Shown here: positions 60,721 through 64,000 of the stretch, in pieces
How the letters are laid out: every line of letters begins with the position of its first letter
Position numbering within the stretch: position 1 is the first letter of the stretch
NCBI GenBank assembly: GCA_963973455.1
Contig: CAXAZF010000003.1
Location: 1-64,000, forward strand
Length of the DNA stretch: 64,000 nt
Reading direction: 5' to 3'
Source of the DNA: Marixanthomonas sp002364245
GTDB lineage: Bacteria > Bacteroidota > Bacteroidia > Flavobacteriales > Flavobacteriaceae
Program-made: the position numbers and the translations under genes
The notes under the pieces: model-generated
Database searches by the model: none
What the model was told of the DNA's origin: nothing
The model's input: only the letters and a program-made list of their open reading frames with translations

Positions 60721-62359
60721 AATCTTCGCCTTTTTTAATTATTCTGGGTCGTGATTTAAATGTTTCACTGAAAATACTTCGGCTTAAGTCCTTTTTATCA
60801 AAATCGATATCGCTAAGGTGGGAAAATGTATGGATAAAATCTTCCAAATTATATCTACGTGTGGTAATTTCTTCTCTCCTTCCGAAGAAGGAACGGTTGT
60901 TTTTATAGGTTTCAGAAGCCCAAAAAATAAAAGGCACCTCGTACATAGGTTTGGTGCCATGAAATTCGTTATGACCTAAAAATGTTTGGCTGGTATCAAA
61001 AACATCATCCCCATGATCTGAAAAATAAAGTACGTAACTATTTTCTTTTTTACGTTGCGTCATTTTTATAACAGCATTGACGATTGAATCGTTGTATCTT
61101 ACAGCATTATCATATTCATTTATGGTCTCTATGGCGTTTGCTGTTTTACTAAAAGTAGTGTTAGGATTATCTTTAAAATACGTTTTGTTTTTAGGGTAAC
61201 GGTAACCATACCTACTATGTGTGCCAATAAGATGCACAAAAATGACCTTCTTTTTTTCTTTGTCGTTTATTGCTTTATTTATGTAAGGTAGTAACGCTTC
61301 GTCATAAATTGATTCGGAATAATTATCGGTCGCTATGTAATTTTTTACCGTTGCAGCACCAGAAATTAAAGTAGGAATACTTTCATGAATACCTACAGGT
61401 CTTTGGTTCGAAATCCAATAGGTTTTAAAACCGGCTTGGTTGGCCAATTGTACAATAGAGCCATTTTCCTTCTTGTTGGGCTCTTTAAAGTTTGAAAGAG
61501 TACATATTTTTTCAAGTGAAAGTATGGTATGCACGTTTGGGCTGATAACACTGTCAAATACCAATAAATTATCTTTGATTGCAGATAATTTAGGGTTTGT
61601 TTCTCTTCTATAGCCATATAACTGTAGATGTCTACGTGTTGTAGATTCACCAATAATTACAATGTAGGTTTGTTGATTTTCTGAGGTGCTTATAATATTG
61701 AGATTTTCACTGCTTTTTTTAGCCAGTTGTCCTTTCAACACTTTTTTAGTCGCTTTGTATTCATTATAGACATGATAGCTTTTATAGAGGATGTTTTCTT
61801 CAGCAAAAGTTCTATTTATAAAGTAAACTGAAAGACCAATAACTGCTAAAGGCACTACAAATAAAACTATAGGTCTTATTTGTACCTGAAAAGGCTTTTG
61901 GTAAACACTGAAAAAACTTCTTTTCGAAAACAAAAAGAAAGATATCACAGCTATAAATAGAAGCATTAGCATAGCTAAAGCCAACGTATATGTATCTAAG
62001 TAGTAATATAAAAACTCCGATGCTTCGGTGTTATTTGTCTCAAATATAACAAACAAGGCAGAGGCACTTAATTTTACACCATAATGATGATAGAAACTAA
62101 TTTTTACGAATGCCAAAAATGATAATAAAATGATTGAAAAGTAACTAAAACCTTTTCTTAGAAACTTTGGTAGAAGGAGTACGATGCAAATTAAAAACAG
62201 GGCCATAACTGTAAACCCTACGGCCTCTTTTAAATAAAATTTTAATTGAGGAATTAAAAAGTAACAGCTTACCCAAACTACCAATACTGGAAAAACAAAA
62301 AACAGTACTATTTTCAGTACTGAAGTCAGCACATTTTTTATTATCTTCAGAAAATGCAT
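60707..62359 (-). CDS. phosphoethanolamine transferase (EptA-like, sulfatase superfamily)
   Basis: 550 residues. Five N-terminal membrane helices (about residues 10-36, 46-64, 74-92, 124-145, 162-180) precede a periplasmic sulfatase-fold domain. The metal ligand Glu is in IIGESTTRRHLQLYGYRRETNP (Glu238), with a nucleophile Thr near residue 278 in SPNVHTILSLEKIC. Asp/His lie in YFSDHGDD and the final His in LGHNEFHG. These correspond to the EptA/MCR site that transfers phosphoethanolamine from phosphatidylethanolamine to lipid A or other glycans. ATG 62359 is chosen because a TTG three codons upstream lies in the -7 box. Confidence 0.88.
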   Translation of the reverse strand: MHFLKIIKNVLTSVLKIVLFFVFPVLVVWVSCYFLIPQLKFYLKEAVGFTVMALFLICIVLLLPKFLRKGFSYFSIILLSFLAFVKISFYHHYGVKLSASALFVIFETNNTEASEFLYYYLDTYTLALAMLMLLFIAVISFFLFSKRSFFSVYQKPFQVQIRPIVLFVVPLAVIGLSVYFINRTFAEENILYKSYHVYNEYKATKKVLKGQLAKKSSENLNIISTSENQQTYIVIIGESTTRRHLQLYGYRRETNPKLSAIKDNLLVFDSVISPNVHTILSLEKICTLSNFKEPNKKENGSIVQLANQAGFKTYWISNQRPVGIHESIPTLISGAATVKNYIATDNYSESIYDEALLPYINKAINDKEKKKVIFVHLIGTHSRYGYRYPKNKTYFKDNPNTTFSKTANAIETINEYDNAVRYNDSIVNAVIKMTQRKKENSYVLYFSDHGDDVFDTSQTFLGHNEFHGTKPMYEVPFIFWASETYKNNRSFFGRREEITTRRYNLEDFIHTFSHLSDIDFDKKDLSRSIFSETFKSRPRIIKKGEDYDAR

Positions 62360-62365
62360 AGGCAG

Positions 62366-62373
62366 CAAATGTA
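62366..62373 (-). promoter_or_regulatory. -7 box (TACATTTG) abutting the ept-like gene
   Basis: Exact TAnnTTTG on the minus strand, 6 bases before the ATG at 62359, implying almost no 5' leader. Confidence 0.65.
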
Positions 62374-62538
62374 AAACAATTGAATGAATTTAATACAGCA
62401 CCTTGATTTAACCTTTTGCATACGAAAACAATTAAAAATTAAGACATTTTGGCAATAAAAACCCTATTTTAAGAATATTTTATTAGTAAAATTTTGAGTA
62501 TTAACCGGTTGTTAACAGCAACTATAATACTACTTACT

Positions 62539-62546
62539 TAACTTTG
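62539..62546 (+). promoter_or_regulatory. -7 box (TAACTTTG) of the ytxH-holin operon
   Basis: Exact TAnnTTTG, 32 bases before the ATG at 62579. Confidence 0.6.
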
Positions 62547-62578
62547 TTTCTATAATCATAAACTAATAAATATATACT

Positions 62579-62956
62579 ATGGCATCTAATACAGGACAAA
62601 CACTTTTAGCTTTACTAACAGGAGCTGCAATAGGAGCGGGAATAGGAATTTTGTACGCTCCAGATAAGGGTTCAAAAACCAGAAAGCAAATTAGCAAAGA
62701 GGCTAAAAAAGCACGAAAGCAACTTGATAAACAAGTTAAAGAAACCTCTAATAATCTTAGTGAAAAAGCTCAAAAAGCTCGATTGAACTTCGAAGAAAAA
62801 CTGGAAAGCACATTATCTTCAGCAAGCTATAAAGCAGACGATATTTTATTGGCTATGGAAGATAAACTGGAAACGCTAAGAAAGCAGAACGCAAAACTTC
62901 AAAGAGAAACAGAAACAGCTAAAGCCAAAACAAAGACTAAAAAAGCAACTTCATAA
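62579..62956 (+). CDS. YtxH domain-containing protein
   Basis: 125 residues. One glycine-rich N-terminal membrane helix (LLALLTGAAIGAGIGILYAPDKGSK) is followed by a long Lys/Ala/Glu helix likely to form a coiled coil (residues 30-120). This is the YtxH/general-stress protein layout, also similar to E. coli YqjD/ElaB. First gene of a three-gene operon (1-base gap to the next). Confidence 0.88.
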   Translation: MASNTGQTLLALLTGAAIGAGIGILYAPDKGSKTRKQISKEAKKARKQLDKQVKETSNNLSEKAQKARLNFEEKLESTLSSASYKADDILLAMEDKLETLRKQNAKLQRETETAKAKTKTKKATS

Positions 62957-62957
62957 T

Positions 62958-63383
62958 ATGGCATTTGATCGTCTTACTGAAAGTTTACAAACCGTAAGCG
63001 ATAAATTTCAAGAATATGGAACTAGTACGGCGGAGTATTACAAACTCCGCTTGTTTAAATCTTCGATGAAAGGGGCCGTTTCTCTTGTAAATTTATTGGT
63101 CTTTGGTAGTTTCTTCTTGTTCGTTTTACTTTTCATATCGATTGGCGTAGCCTTGTGGCTCGGTATTGTCATGGAAAGTAGTTTTGCCGGTTTTTTAATT
63201 GTTGGAGGATTTTATGGATTGGTAACATTGTTTTTAATTTTATTCGGAAGGAAGATGATAGAACGGAGTCTTCTTTTAAAGTTCTCCAAAGTGCTCTATG
63301 ACGAAGATGATATTTCTCCAAAAAATCAAGCTAAACAAGAAGTTAAAACTTACAAAGAAACAGTTGAAAACCATCAAGAATGA
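62958..63383 (+). CDS. phage holin family protein (DUF1469/YqjE-like)
   Basis: 141 residues. An amphipathic N-terminal helix is followed by two membrane helices (about residues 42-70 and 74-100) with a short charged tail. This is the holin superfamily III/YqjE type. Despite the name, the chromosomal context is non-phage: it sits between YtxH and a small partner, as YqjE sits between YqjD and YqjK in E. coli. Its end overlaps the next ATG by 4 bases. Confidence 0.82.
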   Translation: MAFDRLTESLQTVSDKFQEYGTSTAEYYKLRLFKSSMKGAVSLVNLLVFGSFFLFVLLFISIGVALWLGIVMESSFAGFLIVGGFYGLVTLFLILFGRKMIERSLLLKFSKVLYDEDDISPKNQAKQEVKTYKETVENHQE

Positions 63384-63631
63384 AACGATACACTACTTTT
63401 GAAGAAATAGACAGGGATTTAAAATATTTAAAGCTTAAATCTGAAATTGATAAAGAAGAACTGAAGCTTGGTGTTAACAATACAAAAGAGAGTTTTAAAG
63501 ACAGTTTTTCCCCCTTGAACATGATTGTAAGTATGATTGGTTCAATTGCTCAAAAAGCATTGGTTGTAAAGATTGCCAATAGTATTTTGGGTGTTAAAAA
63601 AGTAAAAGAAGTGGAAGATAAGGACTACTAA
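63380..63631 (+). CDS. hypothetical third member of the YtxH-holin operon
   Basis: 83 residues. A charged N-terminal helix (TTFEEIDRDLKYLKLKSEIDKEELKLG) and a moderately hydrophobic segment (PLNMIVSMIGSIAQKALVVKI) are visible. The position is that of YqjK in E. coli, though sequence similarity cannot be judged. Starts in an ATGA overlap with the holin-like gene and ends before a strong terminator. Confidence 0.75.
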   Translation: MKRYTTFEEIDRDLKYLKLKSEIDKEELKLGVNNTKESFKDSFSPLNMIVSMIGSIAQKALVVKIANSILGVKKVKEVEDKDY

Positions 63632-63646
63632 AAATCTTAAACAAAC

Positions 63647-63682
63647 AAAAAATGCCGCTCATTTTTATGAGCGGCATTTTTT
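63647..63682. terminator. bidirectional terminator between YtxH operon and SPFH gene
   Basis: Perfect 16-bp stem AAAAAATGCCGCTCAT/ATGAGCGGCATTTTTT with a TTTT loop. It serves the rightward operon and the leftward SPFH gene. Confidence 0.9.
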
Positions 63683-63685
63683 GTT

Positions 63686-64000
63686 TTAAAAAGTAATATC
63701 ATCATTGTTTTCTGAAGAAGGGCGATTACGTTTTCTCTTGGTTTTTGTAGTGCTACCAATTCCTTTTGCTTCATTTCTTTTTTTCATTTCTTCACCTATT
63801 TGGTTACTGGCCACAAACGAAGCTATCATATCGTTCAACATATTGCTGCCAGCCTGAGGCGAGTTAGGAAGTAAAATTAAATTGGTATTGGTTTCTTCCC
63901 CAATAGACTGTAACGTATCATAATGTTGCGTCACCACAATTAAAGCAGAAGCTTCCTGGGAATTGATTCCTACATTATTTAAAACATCTACACTTTCTTC
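63686..64000 (-). CDS. SPFH/Band 7 (paraslipin) family protein, 3' end only
   Basis: The minus-strand frame is open to the window edge, so only the last 104 residues are present. They read VLNNVGINSQEASALIVVTQHYDTLQSIG, then LILLPNSPQAG and MIASFVASNQIGEEMKK, the C-terminal end of paraslipin-type SPFH proteins. A basic, Ser/Asn-rich tail follows (KTKRKRNRPSSENNDD). SPFH proteins form oligomeric scaffolds at the membrane, often with an NfeD partner, which would lie outside this window. Confidence 0.87.
   Translation of the reverse strand, partial: EESVDVLNNVGINSQEASALIVVTQHYDTLQSIGEETNTNLILLPNSPQAGSNMLNDMIASFVASNQIGEEMKKRNEAKGIGSTTKTKRKRNRPSSENNDDITF

Noticed and set aside
1..64000. CRISPR array, insertion sequence, prophage or integron
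   Set aside because: No regularly spaced direct repeats, transposase, integrase or phage structural genes were found. The holin-family gene at 62958 sits in a YqjDEK-like operon, not in a phage.

Overview
The window is chromosomal DNA of a Bacteroidota bacterium, most likely a member of the Flavobacteriaceae. The sequence is AT-rich and almost free of Shine-Dalgarno sites. Many genes are preceded by the Bacteroidota -7 promoter box TAnnTTTG. One secreted protein ends in a type IX secretion (T9SS) sorting domain, and there is a flavobacterial outer-membrane beta-barrel protein with a carboxypeptidase-like regulatory domain. Several gene orders are typical of flavobacteria as I remember them (pdxA-yceD-rpmF-fabH-accB-accC; rbfA with a LolC/E-like permease; rnpA near an S41 protease). 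About 70 protein genes and three tRNAs are packed tightly. Five convergent gene pairs overlap at their stop codons. I see no insertion sequence, prophage, CRISPR array or rRNA.

Layout. 1-6.8 kb: the end of an AddB-like nuclease, an alpha/beta hydrolase, tRNA-Ala, an acetyltransferase, a MATE exporter, a QueD-like pterin synthase, lpxH (lipid A) and recJ. 6.8-10.6 kb: a secreted delta-60-repeat protein with a T9SS tail, a frameshifted carboxymuconolactone-decarboxylase-family gene, and rsmI with an upstream coiled-coil partner. 10.6-18.3 kb, mainly plus strand: tdk-alr, mscL, asd, a DoxX protein, a prolyl oligopeptidase lipoprotein, an orphan ABC ATPase and an NTF2-like secreted protein. 18.3-22.4 kb: two NAD(P)-dependent oxidoreductases and a large FUSC membrane protein.

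22.4-29.8 kb is a long minus-strand block: a FAD oxidoreductase-mtgA-Gre-like operon, then pdxA, yceD, rpmF, fabH, accB and accC, which link ribosome assembly, fatty acid initiation and malonyl-CoA supply. 29.8-41 kb: ribE, tRNA(CAU), methylmalonyl-CoA epimerase, rbfA, a LolC/E-like permease, dusB, the outer-membrane receptor, lepA and a Na+/H+-type antiporter. 41-51 kb is a plus-strand run of envelope and periplasmic hydrolases (MBL, S8, M1, S41), rnpA and a few unrecognised genes. 51-64 kb: rpiB-CDF-elaA, an unusual 530-bp intergenic stretch, rnr, a GIN-domain protein, a LysE exporter, tRNA-Cys, folB, glnS, a phosphoethanolamine-transferase operon with a PLC/GDPD-like partner, a YtxH-holin trio, and the end of an SPFH/paraslipin gene.

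Most of this is housekeeping and envelope biology, and I found no clear-cut new multi-gene defence or biosynthetic system. The observations most worth a second look are: a cluster of TTGTTAAY motifs in the rpiB/DUF2007 gap; several genes whose -7 box abuts the ATG so closely that leaderless mRNAs are implied; a small PD-(D/E)XK-like protein with a shifted catalytic lysine; the EptA-like plus PLC/GDPD-like pair; and the single-base frameshift in the CMD gene.
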